Positions 25,740 to 35,117 are shown, counted from the first letter of the stretch. The stretch is 64,000 nt of DNA from CAMLHU01 sp039917855 (GCA_039917855.1 JBDSIR010000098.1:1-64000); one strand, 5' to 3'. Translations and numbers: made by a program. Notes: generated by a model from the sequence alone, not told the origin.

Positions 25740-26863
25740 CGGAGCTTGAGGGTACCGAGGGCGATGAGCGCGCAGAGGATCCCGAGGATCCAGAACCGGA
25801 TCACGACGGTCGTCTCGTGCCACCCCAACTTCTCGAAGTGGTGGTGGAGCGGCGCCATCCGGAACACCTTGTGCGCATCGGCGTACTCCTTGCCTCGGGT
25901 CCGCTTGAACCACTTGTAGGTGGCGGTCTGCAGCATCACCGAGACCGTCTCGGCCACGAACACGCCGCCCACCAGCACCAGCAGGAACTCCGCCTTGAGC
26001 AGGATCGCGACGGTGCCGAAGGCGCCGCCGATGGCGAGGCTCCCGGTGTCCCCCATGAAGACCTGCGCCGGGTGGGCATTGAACCAGAGGAAGCCGAGCG
26101 AGGCGCCCATCAACGCGCCGCAGAAGATGGCGAGCTCACCCGCCCCCGGGAGGTAGAAGAGGTTGAGATACTGGGTCATGTCGGTGCGGCCGAACAGATA
26201 CGCGAAGAGCGCGAAGGTCCCCGCCCCGATCGCCGTGAGCCCGGTGGCGAGTCCGTCGAGGCCGTCGGTGAGATTCACCGCGTTGGAGAACCCTGCCGCC
26301 ACACCGGTCACGAAGACCACGTAGAGCCACGGCGCGAAGATGACCACGACGTACTTGAAGAACGGGATCGTCGTCCCGGTGGCGGGGATGGTCTCCGACG
26401 GTACCGCCGGCCAGAAGATCAACGTGAGGCCGAGCACCACGCCGAAGGTGCACTGCCCGATGAGCTTCCACTTGGCCACCAGGCCGCGGGGCTTTCCCTG
26501 CACGATCTTGAGGTAGTCGTCGACGAAGCCGATGCCGCCCATCCACAGGGTGGCGCCGAGCGCGGTGACCACGAACCGGCTGGGGAACTCGGACCAGAGC
26601 AGGGTCGAGATGACGGTGGCGAGGAGGATGATGACGCCGCCCATGGTGGGCGTCCCCCGCTTCCCCTGGTGGCTGGCGGGCCCCTCGGCGCGGATCACCT
26701 GGCCCACCTTCTTCTCCCGCAGTCGCCGGATGATCCAGGGCCCGATGACGAAGGCCAGGAGGATCGCCGTGACCACCGCCCCCGCCGTGCGGAAGCTGAG
26801 GTAGTTGAAGAGGTTGAACAGGAGATACTGCTTGCTCAGCGGCCCGAGCAGTGCGTGGAGCAT
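25736..26863 (-). CDS. mraY: Phospho-N-acetylmuramoyl-pentapeptide transferase
   Basis: 375 residues, about ten membrane helices. Forms lipid I. Motifs: EGPASHQGKRGTPTMGGVIILL, GGIGFVDDYLKIV (catalytic Asp pair), NAVNLTDGLDGLATGL and FMGDTGSLAIGG, ending RMAPLHHHFEKLGWHETTVVIRFWI with the three-His motif typical of MraY. It starts 6 bp after murF. Confidence 0.98.
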   Translation of the reverse strand: MLHALLGPLSKQYLLFNLFNYLSFRTAGAVVTAILLAFVIGPWIIRRLREKKVGQVIRAEGPASHQGKRGTPTMGGVIILLATVISTLLWSEFPSRFVVTALGATLWMGGIGFVDDYLKIVQGKPRGLVAKWKLIGQCTFGVVLGLTLIFWPAVPSETIPATGTTIPFFKYVVVIFAPWLYVVFVTGVAAGFSNAVNLTDGLDGLATGLTAIGAGTFALFAYLFGRTDMTQYLNLFYLPGAGELAIFCGALMGASLGFLWFNAHPAQVFMGDTGSLAIGGAFGTVAILLKAEFLLVLVGGVFVAETVSVMLQTATYKWFKRTRGKEYADAHKVFRMAPLHHHFEKLGWHETTVVIRFWILGILCALIALGTLKLR

Positions 26864-26869
26864 CGGCCC

Positions 26870-28219
26870 TCAGTGCGATGGAGCGGTGGCGGTGATGCCG
26901 AGAGACGGAAGTATGCGTTCGAGCGCGGGCCCGCGGGAGGCCTTGAGCACCACGAGTTCGTCGCCCTGGAGCCGGGCGGCGAGGAGCGGACCCAGCGCCA
27001 CGGCGTCGGGCGCGGTCAGGAGCCGGTCGCCGAGTACAGCGCGGTGGGGTTCGAGCGCCGGGACGAACTCCCCCACCGCCGCGAGCAGCTCGGGCGCCAG
27101 GGCCACGAGGGCGTCCGCCACTTCGCGGTGATAGCGGGCGCTGTCGGCACCAAGTTCGCGCATCGTGCCCGCCACGAACACCAGCCGCCGCCCGCCGCGC
27201 ATCGCCCGCGCCACGTCCATCACGGCGAGAAAGCTCGCCGGATTGGCGTTGTATGCGTCATTGAGGACGGTGAGCCCGCCGTGCTGGATCAATTCACCCC
27301 GGCCTCCGGGCAGGACGAGGCTGCCGAGCGCCGACGCCATCGCTGCGGGGTCGCAGAAGAGCTCACGCCCTACGGCCCAGGCGAGCATCGCGTTGCCCAC
27401 CTGATGGCGGCCCCGGATCGGGAGGTGCACCCGGTGCCCGTCGATCTCGAAGGTCGGTTCCCCCGCGGTGTTCATGCTCACCCGGTCCGGGACCCGGTCG
27501 GCCCCCTCGAGGCCCGCGCTGATCACCCGCTCCGCCACCCGCCGCGCACCTTCGGCGAGGCGGGGTGGATCGGTCCCCACGACGGCGAGCTTCACCTCCC
27601 GCGCCAGGGTGAGCTTCTCGAACATCACGCCCTCCACCGAGCGGAATCCATCCAGATGGCTCGGCTGGACATTGGTGATGACCACGAGGGTCGGCTCGAT
27701 GATGTCCCGTGCGCGGGCCAGCTCACCGGCCTCGCTCGCTCCCGCTTCGACCACCAGCGCCTCGGTCCCCGGCGGGGCGGCCAGGATCGTCTGCGGGATC
27801 CCGACGAGATTGTTGAGGTTGAGCTTGGTCGCGTGCACCCGCCACCGGGTCCGGAGCACCGCGGCGAGCATCTCCTTGGTGCTGGTCTTCCCATTGCTCC
27901 CCGTGATGGCGATGACGGGCCCCGGGAACTCGCGCCGTCGTTCCCGCCCCAGGCGCCCGTAGGCGGCCAGCGTGTCCCCGACTTCGATGTGGGTCAGCCC
28001 AGGGGTCACCGGCGTCCCTCGCCGGACCACCGCCGCGAGGGCGCCTTTGTCCCGCGCCGCTGCGAGGTGCGCGTGCCCGTCGAACTGCTCGCCGGTCAGC
28101 GCCACGAAGAGGGCGCCGGGCGCGAGCGTCCGCGTGTCGGTCGAGATCTCGCGGAAGCCCACCCCCGAGACCGGGACGCCGAGCGCCCGCGCGACGAACT
28201 CCGCGTTCCAGCGGCTCAT
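26870..28219 (-). CDS. murF: UDP-N-acetylmuramoyl-tripeptide-D-alanyl-D-alanine ligase
   Basis: 449 residues. Adds D-Ala-D-Ala. The N-terminal domain has ISTDTRTLAPGALFVALTGEQFDGHAHLAAARDKGALAAVV. The ATP loop is ITGSNGKTSTKEMLAAVL. VVEAGASEAGELARARDIIEPTLVVITNVQPSHLDGF and NDAYNANPASFLAVMDV are MurF hallmarks. No ddl gene is in the window, so the D-Ala-D-Ala supply comes from elsewhere. It overlaps murE by 4 bp. Confidence 0.97.
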   Translation of the reverse strand: MSRWNAEFVARALGVPVSGVGFREISTDTRTLAPGALFVALTGEQFDGHAHLAAARDKGALAAVVRRGTPVTPGLTHIEVGDTLAAYGRLGRERRREFPGPVIAITGSNGKTSTKEMLAAVLRTRWRVHATKLNLNNLVGIPQTILAAPPGTEALVVEAGASEAGELARARDIIEPTLVVITNVQPSHLDGFRSVEGVMFEKLTLAREVKLAVVGTDPPRLAEGARRVAERVISAGLEGADRVPDRVSMNTAGEPTFEIDGHRVHLPIRGRHQVGNAMLAWAVGRELFCDPAAMASALGSLVLPGGRGELIQHGGLTVLNDAYNANPASFLAVMDVARAMRGGRRLVFVAGTMRELGADSARYHREVADALVALAPELLAAVGEFVPALEPHRAVLGDRLLTAPDAVALGPLLAARLQGDELVVLKASRGPALERILPSLGITATAPSH

Positions 28220-29688
28220 CGGCGTCCCACCGCGGCCTCGACGATCGTCGGCTCGTCGAACGGGACCTTCTCCTTGCCGAGGATCTGGTAGGTCTCGTGC
28301 CCCTTGCCGGCCAGGAGGAGCGTGTCGCCCGGCTGCATCAGCGCCACCGCGGCGTGGATCGCCTCCTCGCGGTCGAGGATACGCAGCACCTTGCCCGCCC
28401 CGCTCCCCGGGATCCCGGCGACGATGTCGTCGATGATGCGTTCAGGATCCTCGGTGCGCGGGTTGTCGGTGGTGAGGATGACCAGGTCCGCCATCTCGGC
28501 CGCGATCCGGCCCATCTCCGGTCGCTTGCCGCGGTCGCGGTCGCCCCCGCAACCGAAGATCACGATCAACCGCCCCGCCGTGAGCGGGCGGAGCGTCGCC
28601 AGCACCCGCTCGTAGGCGTCGGGCGTGTGCATGTAGTCACGGAGTACCACGAACGGACTCCTGACCAGCACGTCCATCCGTCCCGGCACCTGCGGCGCGC
28701 TCGCGAGCCGCGCCACGACCTCGTCGAGCGGGCGGCCGAGGGCCAGGGCGGCACCGGCGGCGCCGAGGACATTGCTCAGGTTGAAGTCGCCGATGAGGGG
28801 GATCCGCACGTCGGCGTTACCCCAGCGCGACCGGAGGCGGAAGCTCGTGCCACCGGCCTCGGTCACCACGCCCTCGGCCCGGAGGTCGGCGTCGGGGCGG
28901 AGACCGAAGGTGACCCGGCGCGCCGGCGGGAGGACCGGGAGCGCATCCCACGCCGGGTCGTCGGCGTTGGTGATGGCACTCCCGTCGGTGCCGAGCAGCC
29001 CGATGAGCTTCGCCTTGGCGGCGAAGTAGTGCTCCATCGTGCGATGGTAGTCGAGGTGCTCGCGGGTCAGGTTGGTGAAGATCCCCGCCCCGAAGGCGAG
29101 CCCGTCGAGCCGCCCCTGGTCGAGCGCGTGCGAGCTCGTCTCCATGGCCACGGTGCGCACTCCCCGGTCACGAAGGGCCGCGAAGGTGGCCTGCAGGTCG
29201 ATCGGTCCGGGTGTGGTCAGCGATCCGGCGGTCGACGGCACCACCTCGCCTTTTCCGTCGAAGGCCCCGATGGTGCCGATGACGCCGGCGGTGCCGTCGG
29301 CGTTGAACAGGTGGCGGACGATGTTGGCGGTGGTGGTCTTCCCATTGGTGCCGGTCACCGCCACGAGCGTGAGCGACCGGGCCGGGTCGCCGTACCACGC
29401 CCGCGCCACCGCGATCGCCGCCAGGCGGCCGTCCCGCACCACTACTTCGGGAACACCGAGCCCGAGCGGCCGCTCCACCACGACGGCCACGGCCCCCGCC
29501 TCCACGGCCGATCGCGCGTGTTCGTGGCCGTCGGTCTGGGTCCCTCGGATGGCGAGGTAGAGAGCACCGGGCTTCGCTTTGCGGCTGTCGTCGGTGAGCG
29601 CGGCAAGGGCGGGCTCGCTCGTCGGCGCCTGCAGGAGGAGGTCTGCGCGGCGGATCGCCTCGACGAGCGTGCGGAGCGGGATGTTCAT
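28216..29688 (-). CDS. murE: UDP-N-acetylmuramoyl-L-alanyl-D-glutamate-2,6-diaminopimelate ligase
   Basis: 490 residues from ATG at 29688, overlapping the ftsI stop (ATGA). DDSRKAKPGALYLAIRGTQTDGHEHARSAVEAGAVAVV, VTGTNGKTTTANIVRHLF, METSSHALDQGRLDGLAFGAGIFTNLTREHLDYHRTMEHYFAAKAKL and the C-terminal DNPRTEDP are present. The DNPR box is the one known for meso-diaminopimelate selectivity, which points to a Gram-negative-type peptidoglycan. Confidence 0.97.
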   Translation of the reverse strand: MNIPLRTLVEAIRRADLLLQAPTSEPALAALTDDSRKAKPGALYLAIRGTQTDGHEHARSAVEAGAVAVVVERPLGLGVPEVVVRDGRLAAIAVARAWYGDPARSLTLVAVTGTNGKTTTANIVRHLFNADGTAGVIGTIGAFDGKGEVVPSTAGSLTTPGPIDLQATFAALRDRGVRTVAMETSSHALDQGRLDGLAFGAGIFTNLTREHLDYHRTMEHYFAAKAKLIGLLGTDGSAITNADDPAWDALPVLPPARRVTFGLRPDADLRAEGVVTEAGGTSFRLRSRWGNADVRIPLIGDFNLSNVLGAAGAALALGRPLDEVVARLASAPQVPGRMDVLVRSPFVVLRDYMHTPDAYERVLATLRPLTAGRLIVIFGCGGDRDRGKRPEMGRIAAEMADLVILTTDNPRTEDPERIIDDIVAGIPGSGAGKVLRILDREEAIHAAVALMQPGDTLLLAGKGHETYQILGKEKVPFDEPTIVEAAVGRR

Positions 29689-31649
29689 TCGGCCCAGATC
29701 GTGACGATCGAACCAGGCTCGACGGCCGTCCCGGCCGTCGGCTCGCTCCGCACGACCCGCCCCAGGCCGCGCAGGTCGACGTGCAGCCCGCGGCGATGCA
29801 GCGCGAGCGCGGCCGACCGCGCGCCCTGCCCCGTCACCGAGGGGACGGCCACCGGTGCGTGTCTGGTCGTGTCGCTCACGGGGGGCCACGCGACCACGAC
29901 CGCCTGGCGCGGGACCACGTCGGCCGGCGCCTGCCGATCGGGCGCTGGTGCGCGGGTCCCGGTACCTCCAGTGAGTCGGGCACGATCGATCGCCACCCGG
30001 CGACTCGCCAAGGCCTGCTCGAGCATCCGTCGGACCACCGGGGCCGCGGTGGTGCCTCCGTAGCCGCTCCCCTTCCGGGGACTATCGAGCTTCACGACCA
30101 CCACGAGCTGGGGATCATCGGCCGGGAACATCGCCGCGAAGCTCGCGGTCAACTCGCCGGGAACGTAGGTACCGTCGCGGAATCGACGTGCCGTGCCGGT
30201 CTTCCCCAGGAGCGGATAGTTGGCCAGCTGTCCCATCTCCCCGGTGCCCCCCTCGGCCACCACGCCGCGGAGGAATTCCCGGAGCCGGGCCGCCACCTCG
30301 GAGCTCACCGCCCGACGTACCGGCTCCGGGCGATGGCGATAGACCACCGCGCCATCATTCGAGCGGATCTCGCGCACCAGGGCCGGCGTGAGAAGGATCC
30401 CGTCGGCGGCGATCGCGGCGTACGCGGCGGCGAGCTGCAGCGGCGTCACCCCGAACTCGTACCCGATCGCGAGCGACGGCCGTGTCAGCATGGTCCAGCG
30501 CTCCGGGCGCGCCAGGATCCCGCGGCTCTCGGCCGGATATTCGACACCGGTGGGACTCCCGAAGCCGAACGCCCGGAGCTGTTCATACTGTTCGGCCGGC
30601 TGCAGGCGCTGGGAGAACTTCGCCATCGCGATGTTGCTCGACACCGCCACCGCCCGCGCCAGCGTCACCCGCCCCGGTTCCGGGTGCACGTCGGTGATCT
30701 CGCGGGTGTTGCCGCGGGTGTCGATCGGCATCTTCCAATAGCCGTTCTCCCCGCTCACCGCATCGTTGTCGTCCACCCGGCCGAGCGCCACCAGGGCCGC
30801 CGCCGTGAACAGCTTCGCCGTCGAGCCCGGTTCGAAGGGATCGGTGATGCTCGACGGACGGGTCGAACTCCCCCCCAGCTGGCGCGAAGCGAGCGCGAGG
30901 ATCTCTCCCGAACGGGGATCGAGGAAGACGATATCACCGCCATCGGCATCGAGCGCCTCGAGCGCATCGCCCAACCCCTGCTCCGCGATGTCCTGGAGTT
31001 CGGCGTCGAGCGTGAGGTAGACGTCCCCGCCCGCGATCGGCGACCGGAGCCGGCGCGACGGTGAGTCATATCTCCTCCCAGCGCGGTCCTTCTGCACCGT
31101 CGCCTCTCCCGGCACTCCGCGCAGCAGCGAATCGAGCACCAGCTCGAGCCCCGATCCGCCGACGGAGCTGTCCGGGTCGAAGACGCCGATGATCGGCCGC
31201 GCCAGCCCCTGCGCCGGGTAGAAACGGGCGTATTCCCCTTCCAGGTGCACACCTTTCACCCGACGGAGCGGCTCCACTTGGGCGGCCGTGAAGGGGCCGT
31301 GGTAGTAGAGCCAAGCTTTCCCCGACCGGGTGTCGCGCCGGAGCCGATCGGGAGGGATCGCGAGCGCGCGCGCCACCGCACGCACCGCCGCCTGGGCGTC
31401 GATGAATTCGTTGGGTGCCAGCCCGACGTGGTAGTACTCCTGGGAGATCGCCAGCGGCACGCCGTTGCGGTCGAGGATGGCCCCGCGGCGCGCCGGCAGG
31501 ACCTCGCGCACGGTGCGGGCATTCGCCGCCTGAGCCGAGAACTCGCGCCCGCGCACCAATTGCAGCCGGCCCGCCTGCACCACCGCCGCCACGAGCGCGA
31601 GCCCGAGGCCGACCTGCACGACGGTAAGGCGGGTCTCGAACTTGGCCAT
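29685..31649 (-). CDS. ftsI: Septal transpeptidase FtsI/PBP3 with a C-terminal PASTA-like domain
   Basis: 654 residues. One N-terminal membrane helix (VVQVGLGLALVAAVVQAGRLQLV), the pedestal with RRGAILDRNGVPLA, then the transpeptidase: S276-T-A-K279 in DPFEPGSTAKL, the SSN motif in AVAVSSNIAMAKFSQRL, and KTGTA in YPLLGKTGTARRF. The final 65 or so residues (APVAVPSVTGQGARSAALALHRRGLHVDLRGLGRVVRSEPTAGTAVEPGSIVTIW) form a PASTA-like domain. That domain is common in Gram-positive and some Gram-negative FtsI homologues and suggests binding to nascent wall. It lies between ftsL-like and murE. Confidence 0.96.
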   Translation of the reverse strand: MAKFETRLTVVQVGLGLALVAAVVQAGRLQLVRGREFSAQAANARTVREVLPARRGAILDRNGVPLAISQEYYHVGLAPNEFIDAQAAVRAVARALAIPPDRLRRDTRSGKAWLYYHGPFTAAQVEPLRRVKGVHLEGEYARFYPAQGLARPIIGVFDPDSSVGGSGLELVLDSLLRGVPGEATVQKDRAGRRYDSPSRRLRSPIAGGDVYLTLDAELQDIAEQGLGDALEALDADGGDIVFLDPRSGEILALASRQLGGSSTRPSSITDPFEPGSTAKLFTAAALVALGRVDDNDAVSGENGYWKMPIDTRGNTREITDVHPEPGRVTLARAVAVSSNIAMAKFSQRLQPAEQYEQLRAFGFGSPTGVEYPAESRGILARPERWTMLTRPSLAIGYEFGVTPLQLAAAYAAIAADGILLTPALVREIRSNDGAVVYRHRPEPVRRAVSSEVAARLREFLRGVVAEGGTGEMGQLANYPLLGKTGTARRFRDGTYVPGELTASFAAMFPADDPQLVVVVKLDSPRKGSGYGGTTAAPVVRRMLEQALASRRVAIDRARLTGGTGTRAPAPDRQAPADVVPRQAVVVAWPPVSDTTRHAPVAVPSVTGQGARSAALALHRRGLHVDLRGLGRVVRSEPTAGTAVEPGSIVTIWAE

Positions 31650-31651
31650 CG

Positions 31652-32089
31652 TTACGGGCGCCGGGTGGGGGATCGGCTCGGCGCGGGGCGCACCGGCGCC
31701 TTGCGGACCGGGGGACGCGCGACTACGCGCGGCTTTGCGGGCGCCGGCTTGACCGTGTCTCCCCGGGCCGCCGGGGCGCCGGCCGCCTCGGCGGGAAGCC
31801 CGCCCTGCGCGTCGGCGGGCATCACCAGGACGGTGATCTCCCCGGCCGCCGGTTCGTGCAGTCCGAGGTCGGCCGTAGCGCGCGGCACGAGAACTTGGCG
31901 GCTCGACGCCTGCCGGATCCGCCGCTCGAGTTCACCCCGGCGAGCCTCGAGCGCCGAATGCTCGTCGCGTGCCGCACGCAGCGCCTGGGCGGTGGCGAAG
32001 CCGCTGGTCTGCCGCGCCGCCACGCTCCCAAGCGTGCCGAGCGCGACGACCAGCCAGAGCATCACCCAGTGGCGACCCTTCAGCGTCAT
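31652..32089 (-). CDS. FtsL-like division protein
   Basis: 145 residues from ATG at 32089 (ATGA overlap with rsmH). One N-terminal membrane helix (WVMLWLVVALGTLGSVAA) is followed by a coiled-coil-like segment (ALRAARDEHSALEARRGELERRIRQASS) and an Ala/Pro/Arg-rich tail. FtsL evolves fast, so the call rests on topology, size and the rsmH-ftsL-ftsI position. The tail after residue about 90 (PAAGEITVLVMPADAQGG then Pro/Arg repeats) is longer than usual for FtsL. Confidence 0.7.
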   Translation of the reverse strand: MTLKGRHWVMLWLVVALGTLGSVAARQTSGFATAQALRAARDEHSALEARRGELERRIRQASSRQVLVPRATADLGLHEPAAGEITVLVMPADAQGGLPAEAAGAPAARGDTVKPAPAKPRVVARPPVRKAPVRPAPSRSPTRRP

Positions 32090-32991
32090 TCGGCCTTGCG
32101 GAAGATGCGGAGCTTGGCGCTCCGCGCCCGGGGGTTGGCCGCCACCTCGGCGGCATCGGGGATGATCGGCTTGCGGGGAATGAGGGTTCCGAGTGGTCTG
32201 CCACGGCAGGTACAGATGGGCTGTTCCGGAGGGCAGATGCACGACCGGGCCCACTCCTGGAACAGCTGTTTCGCCACGCGGTCCTCCCCCGAATGATAAC
32301 CGATCACGGCAAGGCGGCCTCCCGGCCGGAGGGCATCGAAGAACGCCGGAAGGGCCCGCTCGAGCCCTTCGAGTTCGTCGTTCACCGCGATGCGGAGCGC
32401 CTGAAAGAGCCGGGCGAAGTCGCCGGGCCCGCTCCGGGGGCCGAGGACCGAGCGGATGGCGTTGACGAAGTCGTCGCTCACCACGAAGGGAGCATTCCCC
32501 CGTCGGCGCACGATGGCGCGGCCCAAGGGGCGCGCCTTCCGCTCGTCGCCCCAGTAGTGGAATATGTCGGCGAGGGTCTCCTCATCCGCTTCATTCAGGA
32601 GGTCGGCCCCCGAGGGCCCGGCCCGGCCCATGCGCATGTCCAGCGCGGCGCCGGGGCGAAAGGTGAAGCCGCGGGTATCGTCGTCGAGCTGCCGGGACGA
32701 CACGCCGAGATCGAGCAGGATGAAGTCGGGGGCGAACGACTGCACCGCGAGGAGGGCATCCTCGGAGGCGTACGGGGCCTCGAGGGTCCGGAGGCGGGCG
32801 CCCAGACGCGCCCCGGCGATGGCGAGCGCCTCCGGGTCCCGATCGATGCCGAGGACCTCGGCACCGAGGTCAAGGAACATCTCGGCGTGCCCGCCGTGAC
32901 CGAGAGTGGCGTCCACCACGCGCCGCGCGTCCCGGGCCGCATCGCGGATCGGGCCGAGGAGGACGGGGACGTGAGAGGGCGCGGGGATCAT
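32086..32991 (-). CDS. rsmH: 16S rRNA (cytosine1402-N4)-methyltransferase RsmH (MraW)
   Basis: 301 residues from ATG at 32991; an upstream GTG could add up to 18 residues but lacks homology. It methylates C1402 of 16S rRNA. HVPVLLGPIRDAARDARRVVDATLGHGGHAEMFLD is the SAM-binding start. Also diagnostic: FILLDLGVSSRQLDDDTRGFTFRPGAALDMRMG, ALRIAVNDELEGLERALP, VIGYHSGEDRVAKQLFQEW, and a C-terminal CICPPEQPICTC zinc-like segment. It opens the dcw cluster. mraZ is absent, and tRNA-Asp takes its place 67 bp upstream. Confidence 0.97.
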   Translation of the reverse strand: MIPAPSHVPVLLGPIRDAARDARRVVDATLGHGGHAEMFLDLGAEVLGIDRDPEALAIAGARLGARLRTLEAPYASEDALLAVQSFAPDFILLDLGVSSRQLDDDTRGFTFRPGAALDMRMGRAGPSGADLLNEADEETLADIFHYWGDERKARPLGRAIVRRRGNAPFVVSDDFVNAIRSVLGPRSGPGDFARLFQALRIAVNDELEGLERALPAFFDALRPGGRLAVIGYHSGEDRVAKQLFQEWARSCICPPEQPICTCRGRPLGTLIPRKPIIPDAAEVAANPRARSAKLRIFRKAE

Positions 32992-33057
32992 CGTGGTTCC
33001 GGGAACGGAGACACCCCGGCGGCCGAGGCCGACGGGGTGTCCCAATTGCGCAGCGAG

Positions 33058-33132
33058 CGGGGCTGACGGGGCTCGAACCCGCGACCTCCGCAGTGACAGT
33101 GCGGCACTCTAACCAAGCTGAGCTACAGCCCC
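33058..33132 (-). tRNA. tRNA-Asp (anticodon GTC)
   Basis: Read on the minus strand it forms a full cloverleaf: acceptor GGGGCTG/CAGCCCC, D-arm TAGCTCAGCTTGGTTAGAG, anticodon stem CCGCA/TGCGG with loop CTGTCAC (anticodon GTC), and T-arm GCGGGTTCGAGCCCCGT. The discriminator is G, as needed for Asp identity. The CCA end is not encoded. It lies 67 bp upstream of rsmH in the same direction. Confidence 0.96.
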
Positions 33133-33147
33133 TTGCACAGGCCGGCG

Positions 33148-33176
33148 AAGATACATGCACCGGCGTCGATTTGGAA
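33148..33176 (-). promoter_or_regulatory. Candidate promoter of tRNA-Asp
   Basis: On the minus strand TATCTT (complement of 33148-33153) lies 15 bp before the tRNA 5' end, and TTCCAA (complement of 33171-33176) lies 17 nt further up. Spacing is right for a housekeeping promoter, but the -35 match is poor (3 of 6). It may also feed the dcw operon. Confidence 0.35.
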
Positions 33177-33197
33177 GTCCGGGGAGGGCCCAGAATC

Positions 33198-33303
33198 CGT
33201 CGTTGGTCATTGGTCGTTGGCTGCTCCGGCCCAGGTCCATCCGCTTCCGAGAACGACCAGCGGCCAGCGACCAACGACCAACGACCAACGACCAACGACC
33301 GCC
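33198..33303. repeat. Inverted GGTCGTT tandem-repeat hairpin downstream of the TPR gene
   Basis: Left arm about 33198-33226 has three copies of GGTCGTT/GGTCATT; right arm 33255-33303 has about five copies of the reverse complement AACGACC. The arms flank about 30 bp. The right arm abuts the TAA of the TPR gene (33304-33306). It probably ends transcription between the TPR gene and tRNA-Asp. Confidence 0.8.
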
Positions 33304-35046
33304 TTACCGGCAGTAAGCGCGGATCATGGTCTGCGTCCGCTGCTTGTAGGTGGCGATGGCAACCAGCTGCGGGTCGGCCGCGGTCGGGTTGATCGCCCGA
33401 CCGACGGTGAAGCCATTCCTCGCCTCATCGAGCATCCCGTCCATGCGCCGCGCGATGTCGCAGGACTTCCCCGCTTCGGCCACGGAGTCGTACTTCGAGG
33501 TGGTCTGCAGTCCCGCGTAGCCCATCAGGAAATTCGCGATCGGGGCGATGCGCTGGTCGGTCCCCGCCGCCGGAATAGCGACGTGGAGCAGCGTGTAGGC
33601 CGCCTCGGGGTCGGTCGGCGCGGTGGAGAGCAGGGTGCGCGCCGTGTTGGTGAAGTTGACCGCGATGGCGAGCTTCTGCTGGTCATCGCCCTTGGCCCCG
33701 ACGAGGGCGCCGTAGCGCGCCGCATCGGCCCAACGCCTGCCGGCGAGGAGGATCTCGATGGCCGAGAGGGCCGGCGTGACGTCCGTCGAGTCGAGCGCGA
33801 GGACGCGATCGGTGGTCGAGAGCACGCTGTCGGTCATCAGGTTGACCGAGTACGCCTGCAGCAGCTGACCCACCAGGTTCTTGTTGGCGGGGAATCGCTC
33901 GGCCCCGGTCTTGGCCCACTTCAGGAACACCGGGCGCAGGTGCACGCTGTCCTTGCCCACCGCGCTGTCCGCGAAGACCGCGCCGGCGGTCACGGCCAAC
34001 CGGAACAGGAAGTTCGAGTCCGCCCGGGTGCTGTCGATCGCGACGATCTGCTCCAGCGACGACACCGAGCACGTGTACTTCTGCTGGAAGATGCAGGCGC
34101 TCGAGCGAAGATCCCACATCGCGGTGTCGAGCGAGTCGAGTGCGATGCCGCGATCGGCCACCTGTTCGGCGGCATCGGGCCGCCCGAGGCTCCGGAAGAC
34201 GCGCGAAGCCCGTTCGATGAGGGCGCGGTTGGTCGGGGCCGCCTCGATCATCTGCTGGTACTTGAGCACGATGTTCGCCGTGTCGCTCCTGGCGGTGTGC
34301 CAGTCGGCCAGCTCGCCCAGCGCCTTCAGCGCGAGAGAATCTCCCTTGACCGCAAGGTCGAGCTCGGGGCCGTACGCCGGGTCGGCGGCCGAGCGGGCCC
34401 TGGCCAACTGCGCCAGGCAATAATGGGCCAGACCGTTCGCCGGATGGACGCGCACGGCCTTGGTGGCCGACTCGGTCGCCTTGCGTGTGTCGGTGCCGAC
34501 CTGGTCCATGCACGCCTTCGCGTCGGCCTGGGCGCGGACGGCCAGCGTGAAGGCGACGGCGATGGCGTCGCCGAACTGCTGCAGCGTCTGCCCCGCTGCC
34601 TGGCGCACCGTCAAGGTGTTGCCGGGATCCTCCGCCCCGGCGGAAAGCCGGGTCCTGGCCCGCAACCGCCCTCCCTCACGCCCGAGTTCGGTGAACAGCA
34701 TCGTCCGCGCCTGCATCGCGGTGGTCAGGCGGTACGCGCTCTCGCGAGTGAGGATGGCGTCGGCCGGATAGGAGAACTCGGCCAGCGCGCGATTCATCTG
34801 ATCGCGCGGGATGACAAAATACGCCGTCCCGACCACCCGCTCGAAGCGGGCCCGGAGCGCCGCCCCGACCGCTACCGCGCTGGCCGAATCCGCCGCGCGG
34901 TCGGTATAGGGCGTGGCCACGAGAAGCCGGGGCGCCGTCGAGGCCCCGCTCGACCGGCCGCGGTTGATCGGGATCTGGGCAGCGAGAGAGCCAACGCTCA
35001 CGCCGATGAGCGCGAGCATCGGGACGGTCCTGCGCAGCAGCGACAT
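33304..35046 (-). CDS. Secreted TPR-repeat protein, function unknown
   Basis: 580 residues. Signal peptide 1-23 (LLRRTVPMLALIGVSVGSLAAQ). The next part (PRLLVATPYTDRAADSASAVAVGAALRARFERVVG) resembles the nucleotide-free N-terminal fold of TolB/CsgG-like periplasmic proteins, but this is only a suggestion. From about residue 170 on there are TPR-like helical pairs (HPANGLAHYCLAQLARAR, YQQMIEAAPTNRALIERASRVFRSLGRPDAAEQV, TDPEAAYTLLHVAIPAAGT). It lies between tRNA-Val and tRNA-Asp. Confidence 0.7.
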   Translation of the reverse strand: MSLLRRTVPMLALIGVSVGSLAAQIPINRGRSSGASTAPRLLVATPYTDRAADSASAVAVGAALRARFERVVGTAYFVIPRDQMNRALAEFSYPADAILTRESAYRLTTAMQARTMLFTELGREGGRLRARTRLSAGAEDPGNTLTVRQAAGQTLQQFGDAIAVAFTLAVRAQADAKACMDQVGTDTRKATESATKAVRVHPANGLAHYCLAQLARARSAADPAYGPELDLAVKGDSLALKALGELADWHTARSDTANIVLKYQQMIEAAPTNRALIERASRVFRSLGRPDAAEQVADRGIALDSLDTAMWDLRSSACIFQQKYTCSVSSLEQIVAIDSTRADSNFLFRLAVTAGAVFADSAVGKDSVHLRPVFLKWAKTGAERFPANKNLVGQLLQAYSVNLMTDSVLSTTDRVLALDSTDVTPALSAIEILLAGRRWADAARYGALVGAKGDDQQKLAIAVNFTNTARTLLSTAPTDPEAAYTLLHVAIPAAGTDQRIAPIANFLMGYAGLQTTSKYDSVAEAGKSCDIARRMDGMLDEARNGFTVGRAINPTAADPQLVAIATYKQRTQTMIRAYCR

Positions 35047-35117
35047 CGCTATCTACCTCCGAAGTGGTTCGGGCCCAGGGGACTCGGGCCTCGCCGCGCG
35101 TTGGGGGACGCGGGCAC

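Noticed and set aside
25730..28291. An 853-codon open frame on the plus strand across mraY and murF
   Set aside because: It is antisense to two clearly homologous genes. High G+C keeps the opposite strand open; its translation is Arg/Glu/His-rich with no motif.
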